A DNA stretch of 37,911 nucleotides from NCBI GenBank assembly GCA_903900685.1, contig CAIUOC010000044.1, positions 1-37,911 of the forward strand, in the 5' to 3' direction. The notes beneath the pieces are model-generated. The model was not told where the DNA came from. It made no database searches and saw only the letters and a program-made list of their open reading frames with translations. Both the position numbers and the translations under genes were made by a program. Position 1 is the first letter of the stretch; each line of letters starts with the position of its first letter. Below are positions 8,937-17,643 of this stretch, piece after piece. This DNA is from an uncultured Candidatus Saccharibacteria bacterium (lineage in GTDB: Bacteria > Patescibacteriota > Saccharimonadia > Saccharimonadales > UBA4665).

Positions 8937-10199
8937 TTAATTACCAATATAGGCTTCTAATCCTGGTTGTATAGTCGTAACATGTGAACCACCATATACA
9001 ACAAAAGGACTTTTACCATCACGGTATGTTTCTAGGATACGATGAAAAATAGTTCTGTCACGCATTTCCATACTAAATTTAGCAACCTCATTAATTCTAT
9101 TGTCACCAGCCCAATTAAGTCTATCCATACAAATCTGACCTATTTCATCTATATTAAATTCTGGGTTTATGGTTATAGTATCTCCGTCAAAGACAAATAA
9201 GTCTTTATTGTCTAGTGCTGGTCGATATAATTCATTTAATGTTGGTAATATTGTTTCAACTTTTTTAGCTAGCTCAGTTTTAATATCATCTAGTCTACCT
9301 TCAGCAACTATTGCTTGCTTTTCGGCTTCTGTATAATCAGTAAACCCTTCAATACCCAATTCAGCAGCCTGGTGATTAATATATCCCGCGATAAAGTCAG
9401 GTTCACCACTAGACATTTGAGTCTCTAAGCCAACAGCAACTCTAAAAGCTAATAATTCTTCACGTTTAATACCTAGTCTTTCCATTACACTTATCATTTC
9501 TAGTGTAGATGGCTCGCCAGAAATAACTGGCACATTTTCCTTACTAGCTAAATTTTGAACTAAACCTGAATCTGCGGCTTTTTGGATAGCCTCATTACGG
9601 TCTTCTACTAACCTTTCGTCCCCTTCATATATGACTACTCGGTCTTCTGGTTTTGTTTTGGCTAAATATTCTTCAAAAGCTTTTTGAGTATCTGCTATAC
9701 TCTCAGCTTCTGGGTTATATTCATGTCCAGAGACGGCCTTGCCTGTTTCAGGATCAACTTTTACAGACGCGACCAATGTTATAGAGTGATCTGGTCTTCC
9801 AAGCTCTACTACTTTAATCTTTCCATCCTTGATTCGTTCTTGATTAGCTTGCTCATATTCGGCGCTACCAATAGGTGCATATTGCTCCCACGAATCTTCT
9901 TCTTTTTGAGCTTCAATCTTCATTGACACTTCTGTCTCCCCAACTCTCTGCAGTATTTTACTAGCCTCAACTTCAGGTTGTTTTGAGGTAACCTCTTCTT
10001 CATAGGCCGCATCAAACCTGTCTAAAATATCCTCAGTTGAACCATCATTACCAACATTTTTATTCCACCAAGGTTCATCAATCTCTGGGCCAGTAATTTG
10101 TTGCGCTCTGATAACAGCATCATTAATATCACCTCTATATAACTCAGCACTTTTGGCTACGTCTGGTTGTTTAAGCTGCGGCAATGTTTCTGTAATCAT
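8937..10199 (-). CDS. Hypothetical soluble protein, divergent TraB/ChaN-like candidate
   Basis: SITLVASVKVD ... RVVIYEGDERLVEDRNEAI ... VISGEPS ... FVVYGGSHVTTIQPGLEAYIGN resembles the spacing of TraB/TIKI-type motifs. Confidence 0.6.
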   Translation of the reverse strand: MITETLPQLKQPDVAKSAELYRGDINDAVIRAQQITGPEIDEPWWNKNVGNDGSTEDILDRFDAAYEEEVTSKQPEVEASKILQRVGETEVSMKIEAQKEEDSWEQYAPIGSAEYEQANQERIKDGKIKVVELGRPDHSITLVASVKVDPETGKAVSGHEYNPEAESIADTQKAFEEYLAKTKPEDRVVIYEGDERLVEDRNEAIQKAADSGLVQNLASKENVPVISGEPSTLEMISVMERLGIKREELLAFRVAVGLETQMSSGEPDFIAGYINHQAAELGIEGFTDYTEAEKQAIVAEGRLDDIKTELAKKVETILPTLNELYRPALDNKDLFVFDGDTITINPEFNIDEIGQICMDRLNWAGDNRINEVAKFSMEMRDRTIFHRILETYRDGKSPFVVYGGSHVTTIQPGLEAYIGN

Positions 10200-10296
10200 A
10201 TTTTTGTTTTATTTATACCTATTTACATTAGCATAATTTTACTGTTTTGTCGAGTTATATTTCCTTGCAACCTCTGTATCTGCTACAATCTAGTTT

Positions 10297-11379
10297 ATGT
10301 CAAAAAGTCTTGAGATAGGAATCGTCGGACTACCAAATGTTGGTAAGTCTACCCTGTTTAATATCCTAACCGATGGTAGCGCTTTAGCTGCTAATTACCC
10401 TTTTGCAACCATTGAGCCAAATACTGGAACAGTTGCTGTTCCCGATGAACGCTTACAAAAATTAGCGGAACTATATAAGACTAATAAGATTATTCCAGCA
10501 ATGATTACCTTTACAGATATAGCTGGACTTGTAGCTGGAGCTAGTAAGGGCGAAGGACTTGGCAACCAGTTCTTGGGGCATATTAGAGCAACTTCATTAA
10601 TAGTCCATGTAGTTAGAGCCTTTAGTGACTCTAACGTATTGCATGTAGATGCTGAGCCAAACCCTAAAAAGGATATTGAAACTATTAATACAGAACTTAT
10701 GCTTGCTGATCTTCAATCAATCGACAAAAGACTGTCCAAGCTCGAAAAAGAAGCCCGAGCCGATGGAACTCTAAAAGCTAAACTTGAACAAACCAAAAAA
10801 GCCAAGGAATATTTGGATCAAGGAATTATGCTTAACAGCCTAAAGACTGATAATTTTCCAGGCATAGATGATTTGAACTTATTATCTCTGAAGCCACAAA
10901 TATTTGTGTTCAATATTGATGACACCGATCTTAACAACGATTCAAAACAGACCGAGCTGAAAAAATTAGTACCTGGATATGAGGTTGTATTTATTAGTGC
11001 CAAGCTAGAAAATGAACTTAGAGAACTAGATAAATCTGATGCCATAGAATTACTTGAGAGTTATGGACAAACAGAAAATGGCCTATCAACCCTAATTAAA
11101 AGTGCATATAAGGCTCTTGGTCTTCAGAGCTATTTAACTGCCGGTGAAAAGGAAGTTAGAGCCTGGACAATACATTCAGGCTATACTGCACCACAAGCCG
11201 CTGGAGTGATTCATGGAGACTTTGAAAAGGGCTTTATTGCTGCTGAAGTAGTGGATTACAATTCACTAATCGATGCAGGATCAATACAAGCAGCTAAAGC
11301 GGTTGGTAAACTTAGAACTGAAGGAAAAACCTATATCATGCTACCTAATGATGTAGTTGAGTTTAGATTTAACGTTTAG
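10297..11379 (+). CDS. ychF: Redox-regulated ATPase/GTPase YchF (OLA1 family)
   Basis: GIVGLPNVGKSTLFNILT ... FTDIAGLVAGASKGEGLGNQFLGHIR ... C-terminal TGS domain. Confidence 0.97.
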   Translation: MSKSLEIGIVGLPNVGKSTLFNILTDGSALAANYPFATIEPNTGTVAVPDERLQKLAELYKTNKIIPAMITFTDIAGLVAGASKGEGLGNQFLGHIRATSLIVHVVRAFSDSNVLHVDAEPNPKKDIETINTELMLADLQSIDKRLSKLEKEARADGTLKAKLEQTKKAKEYLDQGIMLNSLKTDNFPGIDDLNLLSLKPQIFVFNIDDTDLNNDSKQTELKKLVPGYEVVFISAKLENELRELDKSDAIELLESYGQTENGLSTLIKSAYKALGLQSYLTAGEKEVRAWTIHSGYTAPQAAGVIHGDFEKGFIAAEVVDYNSLIDAGSIQAAKAVGKLRTEGKTYIMLPNDVVEFRFNV

Positions 11380-12115
11380 AAAAGATGCCTTTTTTAGGCC
11401 ATAATCTGTTTTGTGCCTTAAATGAAGACTTGACATAGGGATTTATCGGATAGTACGAAGAGTTAGCTGGATTTAAGGCATTAGCTGGATTTAAACTGTT
11501 AGCTATTGGTATTGGTGTACTTGGAAGTGTATGATCAATTGCAATTGAGGCTAGTGAGATATCCTCGTCGGGATAATTGGTTGAAGTCTGAATTATCTGC
11601 GGAGTGACATATTGAGGATTTGCAAATTGTGAAGCGGCTATATTAGGCATAGTTGTTGAAGAGAAGCCGGGCATTTGACCCATATTATAGTTTTGAGTAA
11701 ATGGCTGGGCATTAGCATTTTGATATTGTCTTATAGCAAATACGTGTTGCTGAGAATTGGTAGTAAGTCTTCTTAGTCTAGTAATATTCCAGCTAGTGAA
11801 CTCTAATGATTTTGTTGGAGTAAATACCTTAACTGTGGCATTTAGTAAGCCATGTGAGTAATCTATCTCTGATATCATGTCATAACGAATATCTTCAACT
11901 GTTAAGAACATTGGTTTAACGTCGACAAGAATTATCCTTTGATTAGTTGCACATATCATTGCAAAACCGTTAACATAATGACCATGGACACAGTCATTTA
12001 TATGCTCACCTGGTAGCAAGATATTACATAGTTCCCTTACTTCAGATCTTCCCCATAGCCCAATTTTATGACCAGTCCGTCTTAGCTGATCGTCTACGGT
12101 ATGAATACTAACCAT
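11369..12115 (-). CDS. PH-like (bPH/YokE-type) domain protein with disordered C-terminal tail
   Basis: GFAMICATNQRIILVDVKPMFLTVEDIRYDMISEIDYSHGLLNATVKVFTPTKSLEFTSW; start set at ATG 12115 because AAGGAGGATAAATC-ATG gives a strong SD (track start 12133). Confidence 0.8.
   Translation of the reverse strand: MVSIHTVDDQLRRTGHKIGLWGRSEVRELCNILLPGEHINDCVHGHYVNGFAMICATNQRIILVDVKPMFLTVEDIRYDMISEIDYSHGLLNATVKVFTPTKSLEFTSWNITRLRRLTTNSQQHVFAIRQYQNANAQPFTQNYNMGQMPGFSSTTMPNIAASQFANPQYVTPQIIQTSTNYPDEDISLASIAIDHTLPSTPIPIANSLNPANALNPANSSYYPINPYVKSSFKAQNRLWPKKGIFSKR
11463..11504. repeat. 18-bp tandem repeat (2.3 units) in the PH-domain gene tail
   Basis: TTAGCTGGATTTAAGGCA / TTAGCTGGATTTAAACTG / TTAGCT, coding NSLNPANALNPAN. 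Confidence 0.8.
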
Positions 12116-12213
12116 TGATTTATCCTCCTTCATTGGTAGTTATATAATATATCGATTAATATGAACGCGTATGTTAATTTATTCACTAAATTTATGAGAT
12201 AAAAGTCACACAT

Positions 12214-12242
12214 TTGTCAGCCCTTAGAAATTCTGTCATAAT
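12214..12242 (+). promoter_or_regulatory. Promoter of the Crp/Fnr gene, predicted leaderless
   Basis: TTGTCA (12214-12219), 17-bp spacer, CATAAT (12237-12242), ATG at 12249. Confidence 0.65.
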
Positions 12243-12248
12243 GTAAAT

Positions 12249-12902
12249 ATGTTAGCTTCTGAAACAGAGAAAGCTTCCTTGATAGAATTGTTTCATCAAG
12301 GAAAAAAAATGACTTATAAAAAAGGTGAATTTATTATAAGGCCTGGCGAAACTCCACCGGGAGTTTTATTATTAGAGGAAGGTTTAGTAAAAGCTTATGA
12401 TATTACAAAATATGGAGAAGAAAACCTACTTGTAATCCGTCAAAAGGGTGAAATTATTGCTCTCACATGGGCAATAACCGGCGAAGATCGTAATATTATA
12501 TACTCAGCTATGGAGCCGACAGTGACCTTCTGTATAAGCCGAGAAATGTTTCATAAAAGCATTCAATCTAATCCTAAAATAAGTTTACCTATTGTTGATA
12601 TGGTAACCGAAATGTATCGAATGCATTCTGAGCGTATTTTAAATTTGGAATATAGAACTGTCAGGGAAAGACTAATATCTTATCTATTAACCTGTGCTAA
12701 TAGATTCGGTCAAAAAGATGAAAAAACTGGAGAAATATTACTTGTAGCTCCTTTAAAACAGCAAGATATTGCAAGTTCAATTAATGCCACTCGAGAAACA
12801 ACAGGGAGACAACTTGCTTATTTAGAAAGACAGCAGTTAATCGCTAAAGAAAACGGCTTTATAAAACTACTTCAGCCAGAAAAAATGCAGAGTTATCTCT
12901 AG
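12249..12902 (+). CDS. Crp/Fnr-family transcriptional regulator
   Basis: Cyclic-nucleotide-binding fold plus HTH: LLVAPLKQQDIASSINATRETTGRQLAYLERQQLI. Confidence 0.93.
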   Translation: MLASETEKASLIELFHQGKKMTYKKGEFIIRPGETPPGVLLLEEGLVKAYDITKYGEENLLVIRQKGEIIALTWAITGEDRNIIYSAMEPTVTFCISREMFHKSIQSNPKISLPIVDMVTEMYRMHSERILNLEYRTVRERLISYLLTCANRFGQKDEKTGEILLVAPLKQQDIASSINATRETTGRQLAYLERQQLIAKENGFIKLLQPEKMQSYL

Positions 12903-13462
12903 TTTAGTTTTTTAAGCAGATAAAATCTCTCACTATTACCATATGATCCATGTAGCCCTGAATCGGCTTTATTCAGCGTAATAAAATAGCTTCTAGACCA
13001 ATTTTCAAAATCCTTAAAAATTTGTCGTCTTATTTTATCATTTTTTATAATTCCCCTTATCTTATCCTGATTTGAAGCTTCAAACTGGGGTTTAACTAAA
13101 GCTGCAATCTCAGCTTTGCGAGGAATAATTTTTACAATGTTCGGCAATATATCTCTTAAAGACACGAAAGAAACATCTATTAGGATAATATCTGGAATAG
13201 ATGATAATTCATTTATGTCTCGAATGTCGGTTTTTTCGTGTAATTCAACTCTTGGATCTCGTCTTAATCGTTCATGTAACTGCATTACACCAAGATCAAC
13301 TGCGATTACTTTAATAGCCCCATGTCTCAGCGCGAAGTCAGTAAAACCACCAGTTGAGCTTCCGATATCAAGAACTATTTTATCTTTAAAATTAAGTTTT
13401 AATTTTTTAGCAACGCTTTCTATTTTTAAGCCGCCCCTGCCGACATAATTTGAATCATTCAT
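12899..13462 (-). CDS. tlyA: TlyA-type rRNA methyltransferase lacking the S4 domain
   Basis: YVGRGGLKIESVAKKL ... KIVLDIGSSTGGFTDFALRHGAIKVIAVDLG ... ALVKPQFEA; begins where the methyltransferase domain begins. Confidence 0.88.
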   Translation of the reverse strand: MNDSNYVGRGGLKIESVAKKLKLNFKDKIVLDIGSSTGGFTDFALRHGAIKVIAVDLGVMQLHERLRRDPRVELHEKTDIRDINELSSIPDIILIDVSFVSLRDILPNIVKIIPRKAEIAALVKPQFEASNQDKIRGIIKNDKIRRQIFKDFENWSRSYFITLNKADSGLHGSYGNSERFYLLKKLN

Positions 13463-13476
13463 GATGATTCGCCTAA

Positions 13477-14040
13477 TTACTTAACTCTTTCTAAATAACT
13501 GCCAGTTTTAGTGTCCACTTTAACAATGTCGCCATTTTTGACGAATGCTGGTACTTTTATAATCATTCCTGTTTCAAGAGTAGCATCCTTTAAGACATTT
13601 GAAGTTGTATCGCCTTTAACGACATTTTCAGTATATGTGACTTCAAGTGGGATATTTTTAGGAAGCTCAACAGCAATTACTTGATCATTAAAAAATTGAG
13701 CAATGACCTTATCGCCTTCCTTTAAATATCCAGCTTGTTCTATAAGATCTTCAGCAATAATTTCAAATTGATCATAATTATCTAGGTTCATAAAATAGTA
13801 TTTAGTGCCGTCATTGTATAGATACTGAACTGTCATACTATTGACATCAGCGCTACTAATAGATTCGTTACCTTTGAAAGTTTTTTCCAATACTCTTCCG
13901 TCAATTAGACTTTTTATCCTGACATTAACTATTGAACCACCACGACCGACAACTTTTTGTGAATATTCAACTACTCGATAAGGTATGTTATCGAGTTGAA
14001 AGATTGTTCCTTTTTTGAGGTCAGTAATGCTTAGAGCCAT
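13477..14040 (-). CDS. efp: Elongation factor P
   Basis: Full-length EF-P: ITDLKKGTIFQLDNIPYRVVEY...GDTTSNVLKDATLETGMIIKVPAFVKNGDIVKVDTKTGSYLERVK. Confidence 0.97.
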   Translation of the reverse strand: MALSITDLKKGTIFQLDNIPYRVVEYSQKVVGRGGSIVNVRIKSLIDGRVLEKTFKGNESISSADVNSMTVQYLYNDGTKYYFMNLDNYDQFEIIAEDLIEQAGYLKEGDKVIAQFFNDQVIAVELPKNIPLEVTYTENVVKGDTTSNVLKDATLETGMIIKVPAFVKNGDIVKVDTKTGSYLERVK

Positions 14041-14066
14041 TATTTATCTTTTTTCTAATCTTGTAT

Positions 14067-14270
14067 TTAACTACTAGCCACGAATGGAAGTAGTCCTAAG
14101 TGACGAGCTCTCTTTATCGCCCGAGATAATTGTCTTTGTTGACTTTCAGTTAAGCCAGTCTTTTTTCTTGATTCAATCTGACAATAAATATCTAGGTATC
14201 TTTGTAAGTTTTTATAATCTTTGTATTCAAAATATGTTGAATCTACTTGTTGTTTAAATATCTTTGCCAT
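14067..14270 (-). CDS. rpsR: 30S ribosomal protein S18
   Basis: DYKNLQRYLDIYCQIESRKKTGLTESQQRQLSRAIKRARHLGLLPF; SD TTAAGGAGA. Confidence 0.97.
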   Translation of the reverse strand: MAKIFKQQVDSTYFEYKDYKNLQRYLDIYCQIESRKKTGLTESQQRQLSRAIKRARHLGLLPFVASS

Positions 14271-14281
14271 TAGTTGTCTCC

Positions 14282-14749
14282 TTAAAACGGTATATCATCT
14301 AAATTAATTGGTTCATCGCCGATATCATCGATAACGACGCTATCTTCTTTTGTGCTCTTCTTTACTGGTGGCTTTGATGATTCACGATTATCCTGTGGAC
14401 TATCGTTAGAATCTGAACCACGACCATCAAGGAAAGTTACTTCATTAGCTAGAACTTCGACTTTACTTCTTTTAGCTCCGTCCTGTTCCCAACTTCTACT
14501 TTGTAATCTTCCTTGAACTAAGACTCTTCTGCCTTTTGTGACATATTGAGCGACTCTTTCGCCAAGATTACTCCAAGCTATTACATCTACATAGTCAGTG
14601 ACTTCTTTCCATTCACCGCTAGCGTCTTTATAGCTTCTATTAAGTGCTAAGCTAAAACTACAAACTGATTGACCGTTAGGTGTTTGTTTAAGCTCTGGAT
14701 CCCTGGTTAGGTTACCCATTAGTGTTACTTGATTAAGACTTCTTGCCAT
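14282..14749 (-). CDS. ssb: Single-stranded DNA-binding protein
   Basis: LNQVTLMGNLTRDPELKQTPNGQSVCSFSLALNR ... acidic tip DDIPF. Confidence 0.97.
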   Translation of the reverse strand: MARSLNQVTLMGNLTRDPELKQTPNGQSVCSFSLALNRSYKDASGEWKEVTDYVDVIAWSNLGERVAQYVTKGRRVLVQGRLQSRSWEQDGAKRSKVEVLANEVTFLDGRGSDSNDSPQDNRESSKPPVKKSTKEDSVVIDDIGDEPINLDDIPF

Positions 14750-14773
14750 AGTTATATTCTCCTCTAAATCCTA

Positions 14774-15166
14774 TTATACATCCAAGTTAGAATCTTCTGG
14801 TTTTTTCTTGTCTCCAGGATTAATTCGAGCAGCTTGTTTTGCCTTTTGTTCAGCTTGAAGAGCTTCGGCTCTAGCAATCTTCTTAAGATCTGGACGAACA
14901 ATAATAAATCTTAAAACTTCTTCAGTAATGTTTAAAATCTTTTCAATCTTAATTACATTTAGTGGTGGAATTTCAAGTGTATAAAAAATATATATAGCAT
15001 GGTCATGTTTTTTAATAATGTAGGCTAACTTCTTTTTACCCCAGTTATCTACTTTAATAACCTTAGAGCCATTATCTTTAAATATTTTTTCTACTTTAGA
15101 CGTAGCTTTTTCTAAATCTACTTCTAGACCTGGATCAATTAATAATCCAATTTCATACTGATTCAT
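14774..15166 (-). CDS. rpsF: 30S ribosomal protein S6
   Basis: MNQYEIGLLIDPGLEVDLEKATSKVEKIF ... GKKKLAYIIKKHDHAIYIFYTLE; SD AAGGAG. Confidence 0.96.
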   Translation of the reverse strand: MNQYEIGLLIDPGLEVDLEKATSKVEKIFKDNGSKVIKVDNWGKKKLAYIIKKHDHAIYIFYTLEIPPLNVIKIEKILNITEEVLRFIIVRPDLKKIARAEALQAEQKAKQAARINPGDKKKPEDSNLDV

Positions 15167-15235
15167 ATGAGAAATCTCCTTCTGGTTATCTGCCTATGCA
15201 CATTACAGTCATAAGCCTGAGTTAATAATATGCTT

Positions 15236-15264
15236 ATTATATATTAGTCACCCCTGTTGGTCAA
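15236..15264 (-). promoter_or_regulatory. Sigma-70 promoter of rpsF-ssb-rpsR, overlapping the ftsK stop codon
   Basis: Minus strand TTGACC (15264-15259), 17-bp spacer, TATAAT (15241-15236); the -35 box covers the ftsK TGA (15261-15263). Confidence 0.75.
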
Positions 15265-17438
15265 GCTTCGTCTTCAACAGTATCAGTTTTGACATCTGAT
15301 TCTTCAGCACTAACTTCATTCCCAAAAACTTCATCCATGCTAGTTATCAGAACTTCTCTAGGTCGAGAACCATCTGCAGGACCAACAATTCCCTGTTCTT
15401 CCATTGTCTCAATCAGTCTAGCAGCTCTTCCATAGCCTATTCGTAGTCTTCTTTGTAATAAACTAGTGCTAGCCTTTTTCCCTTCAATAACCACTCTAAT
15501 GGCGTCCTTCCACATTTCATCATCGGCATTATTAGCGCCATAGTCAGCGACTATTCCACCCTTACCGTTGAGTTGAACGGGTTGACTAATAATTTCATCA
15601 TTATACTGAGGAGGTCTTTGTGAGCGAATAAAATCAGTTACTTTTGCAGTTTCATCTCCAGATATAAAGGCTGCCTGAACACGTTTTGGTTTTGGCATTT
15701 CAGATGTTAAAAATAGCATATCACCTTGGCCAAGCAATTTTTCAGCTCCCATCTGATCAATAATAGTTCGACTGTCTATTTGAGAAGCAACAGTAAAAGC
15801 CATTCTAGCTGGGACATTGGCCTTAATTAAACCAGTAATAACATCCACTGAAGGTCTCTGGGTAGCAAGAACCAAATGTATGCCTACAGCTCTAGCTTTT
15901 TGAGCTAATCTAACTATAAGAGACTCTACGTCTCTCGCAGCCATCATCATAAGATCAGCTAACTCATCAATCACTATAACAATGTATGGCATACCTTCTT
16001 CTTTTTTGAGGTCATTGTATTCACCGATATTTCTACGACCAACTTCAGCCAATGCCTTTAGTCTTCTTTCCATCTCTGCAACTGCCCATTTAAGCGCGCT
16101 TATGCATTTTTCAGGTTCATTAATAACTGGAGTTAGTAAATGAGGTATGTCATTATAGGGAGCTAGCTCAACTTGTTTCGGGTCAACTAAGATTAATTTC
16201 AAATCACTTGGGCTATTATGATAAAGTAAACTTGTTAAAATATCATTAATCATAACAGACTTACCTGAACCTGTTTGTCCAGCAACTAGTAGATGGGGCA
16301 TTTTAGCTAGATCATAGACAACTGGAGCGCCAGTTATATCACGACCTATAATAATTCCTAGTGGACTAGCTAATTCTTGCCACTCTCTTGCTTTAAGCAT
16401 AGAACTAACTCTAACTATAGATGCCTTAATATTTGGCACTTCTACACCAACCGCTTTCTTGCCCGGAATTGGTGCTTCAATACGAATTGAATGAGCTGCT
16501 AAATCTAAAGCTAAGTTTGTTTCTAAGTTGACTATTTTTGTTAACTTAACGCCAGTAGATGGCTTAAGCGTAAATTGAGTAACTCGTGGACCAACATTAG
16601 CTCCTTCCATTTCTACGCTAATATTAAAATTAGCTAAAGTATTTTGGATGGTCTGAGCATTACCGGCGACATCACCTGCGTCAGCTTTATCCTGTTTTTG
16701 GTCAAGTAAAGTTATTGGAGGAAATTTCCATTCTGGATCTCGAGAAGTTGTAAGTGCTTGCTGATTGTCGCTTGGATTAACTTTTTGGGCGGCATTCTTA
16801 AATGAAGATAACCTGGGCTTAGCAATATTATTTTCTAACGGAACACCTTCATTGAGCTTGAATCCTGGATTGGCTTTCAGTGCAGTTAAATCACTATCCG
16901 GTTCCTTTTCTTTTGTTTTTAGAAGATCTCCAAGTTTCAAAACTACCTTAGGTGAAATTCCAAACGAGAAGAATATTGCTAATATAGTAATTAATAGAAA
17001 GACCAAGGATGCAGGAGTTTTAGTGAGAGCAAGAAGACTGGCCTGTCCTATAACTTTACCTAGATTACCGCCGTGACCACCAACCCAAGCACCATTTATT
17101 TTACTGACTCCTAATATAAAAAACCAGGCCGATAAGGAAATAACTGAAATAATAATACTTACTAATTTAGCAAGTGGAACCTTATTATTGTCTGTCATAA
17201 ACTTAACTACACCACAATAAATTAGAGTAATTGGTAAATAATATGCCGCCCAACCAAGAGTCCAGTATGTGCCGTGAAATAATGCATCAGGTAGAGGTCC
17301 GCCATTGCCAAACCCTCCAAGGAGAATAAACAAAGCTATAATCATTAGAACTACTGCACCTGCTAGAGGCCAGAAAGATGAACCTTCTACATATTGGTTC
17401 TTTTTTTTGTTTTTACTTTGTTTTTTCTTTTTTGCCAT
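15261..17438 (-). CDS. ftsK: DNA translocase FtsK/SpoIIIE
   Basis: Four N-terminal TM helices, Walker A VAGQTGSGKSVMI, C-terminal winged-helix gamma domain TSLLQRRLRIGYGRAARLIETMEEQGIVGPADGSRPREVL. Confidence 0.97.
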   Translation of the reverse strand: MAKKKKQSKNKKKNQYVEGSSFWPLAGAVVLMIIALFILLGGFGNGGPLPDALFHGTYWTLGWAAYYLPITLIYCGVVKFMTDNNKVPLAKLVSIIISVISLSAWFFILGVSKINGAWVGGHGGNLGKVIGQASLLALTKTPASLVFLLITILAIFFSFGISPKVVLKLGDLLKTKEKEPDSDLTALKANPGFKLNEGVPLENNIAKPRLSSFKNAAQKVNPSDNQQALTTSRDPEWKFPPITLLDQKQDKADAGDVAGNAQTIQNTLANFNISVEMEGANVGPRVTQFTLKPSTGVKLTKIVNLETNLALDLAAHSIRIEAPIPGKKAVGVEVPNIKASIVRVSSMLKAREWQELASPLGIIIGRDITGAPVVYDLAKMPHLLVAGQTGSGKSVMINDILTSLLYHNSPSDLKLILVDPKQVELAPYNDIPHLLTPVINEPEKCISALKWAVAEMERRLKALAEVGRRNIGEYNDLKKEEGMPYIVIVIDELADLMMMAARDVESLIVRLAQKARAVGIHLVLATQRPSVDVITGLIKANVPARMAFTVASQIDSRTIIDQMGAEKLLGQGDMLFLTSEMPKPKRVQAAFISGDETAKVTDFIRSQRPPQYNDEIISQPVQLNGKGGIVADYGANNADDEMWKDAIRVVIEGKKASTSLLQRRLRIGYGRAARLIETMEEQGIVGPADGSRPREVLITSMDEVFGNEVSAEESDVKTDTVEDEA

Positions 17439-17501
17439 GCTCGATTATTATATCATTTATTTTATCTGTTAATTAAAATTTATTTAATTAATGCTTATGG
17501 T

Positions 17502-17530
17502 ATTATACAAACAAAATACGAACTTGTCAA
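17502..17530 (-). promoter_or_regulatory. Perfect-consensus sigma-70 promoter upstream of ftsK
   Basis: Minus strand TTGACA (17530-17525), 17-bp spacer, TATAAT (17507-17502). Confidence 0.75.
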
Positions 17531-17623
17531 TGCTAATGTTTTGGTGACTATACCATTACGTACTGTAACTATTGGTAATTATCCATTTACATCTTTCGAT
17601 TTTGCCTAATTTTGTTTTGTATA
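17504..17623. repeat. Inverted-repeat pair about 120 bp apart upstream of ftsK
   Basis: TATACAAACAAAAT (17504-17517) versus ATTTTGTTTTGTATA (17609-17623), identical on inversion apart from one inserted A. Confidence 0.6.
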
Positions 17624-17643
17624 CCGAACAATTTAAATCTAAA

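Noticed and set aside
9684-9926. Plus-strand ORF inside the 420-aa gene
   Set aside because: Antisense shadow ORF with no domain features; the minus frame is the plausible gene.
15167-15235. Canonical S6:S18 autoregulatory leader upstream of rpsF
   Set aside because: A short ATAAGC...GCTTAT stem exists, but it would straddle the predicted TSS and I do not see the CCG-bulge hairpin expected for the known motif.
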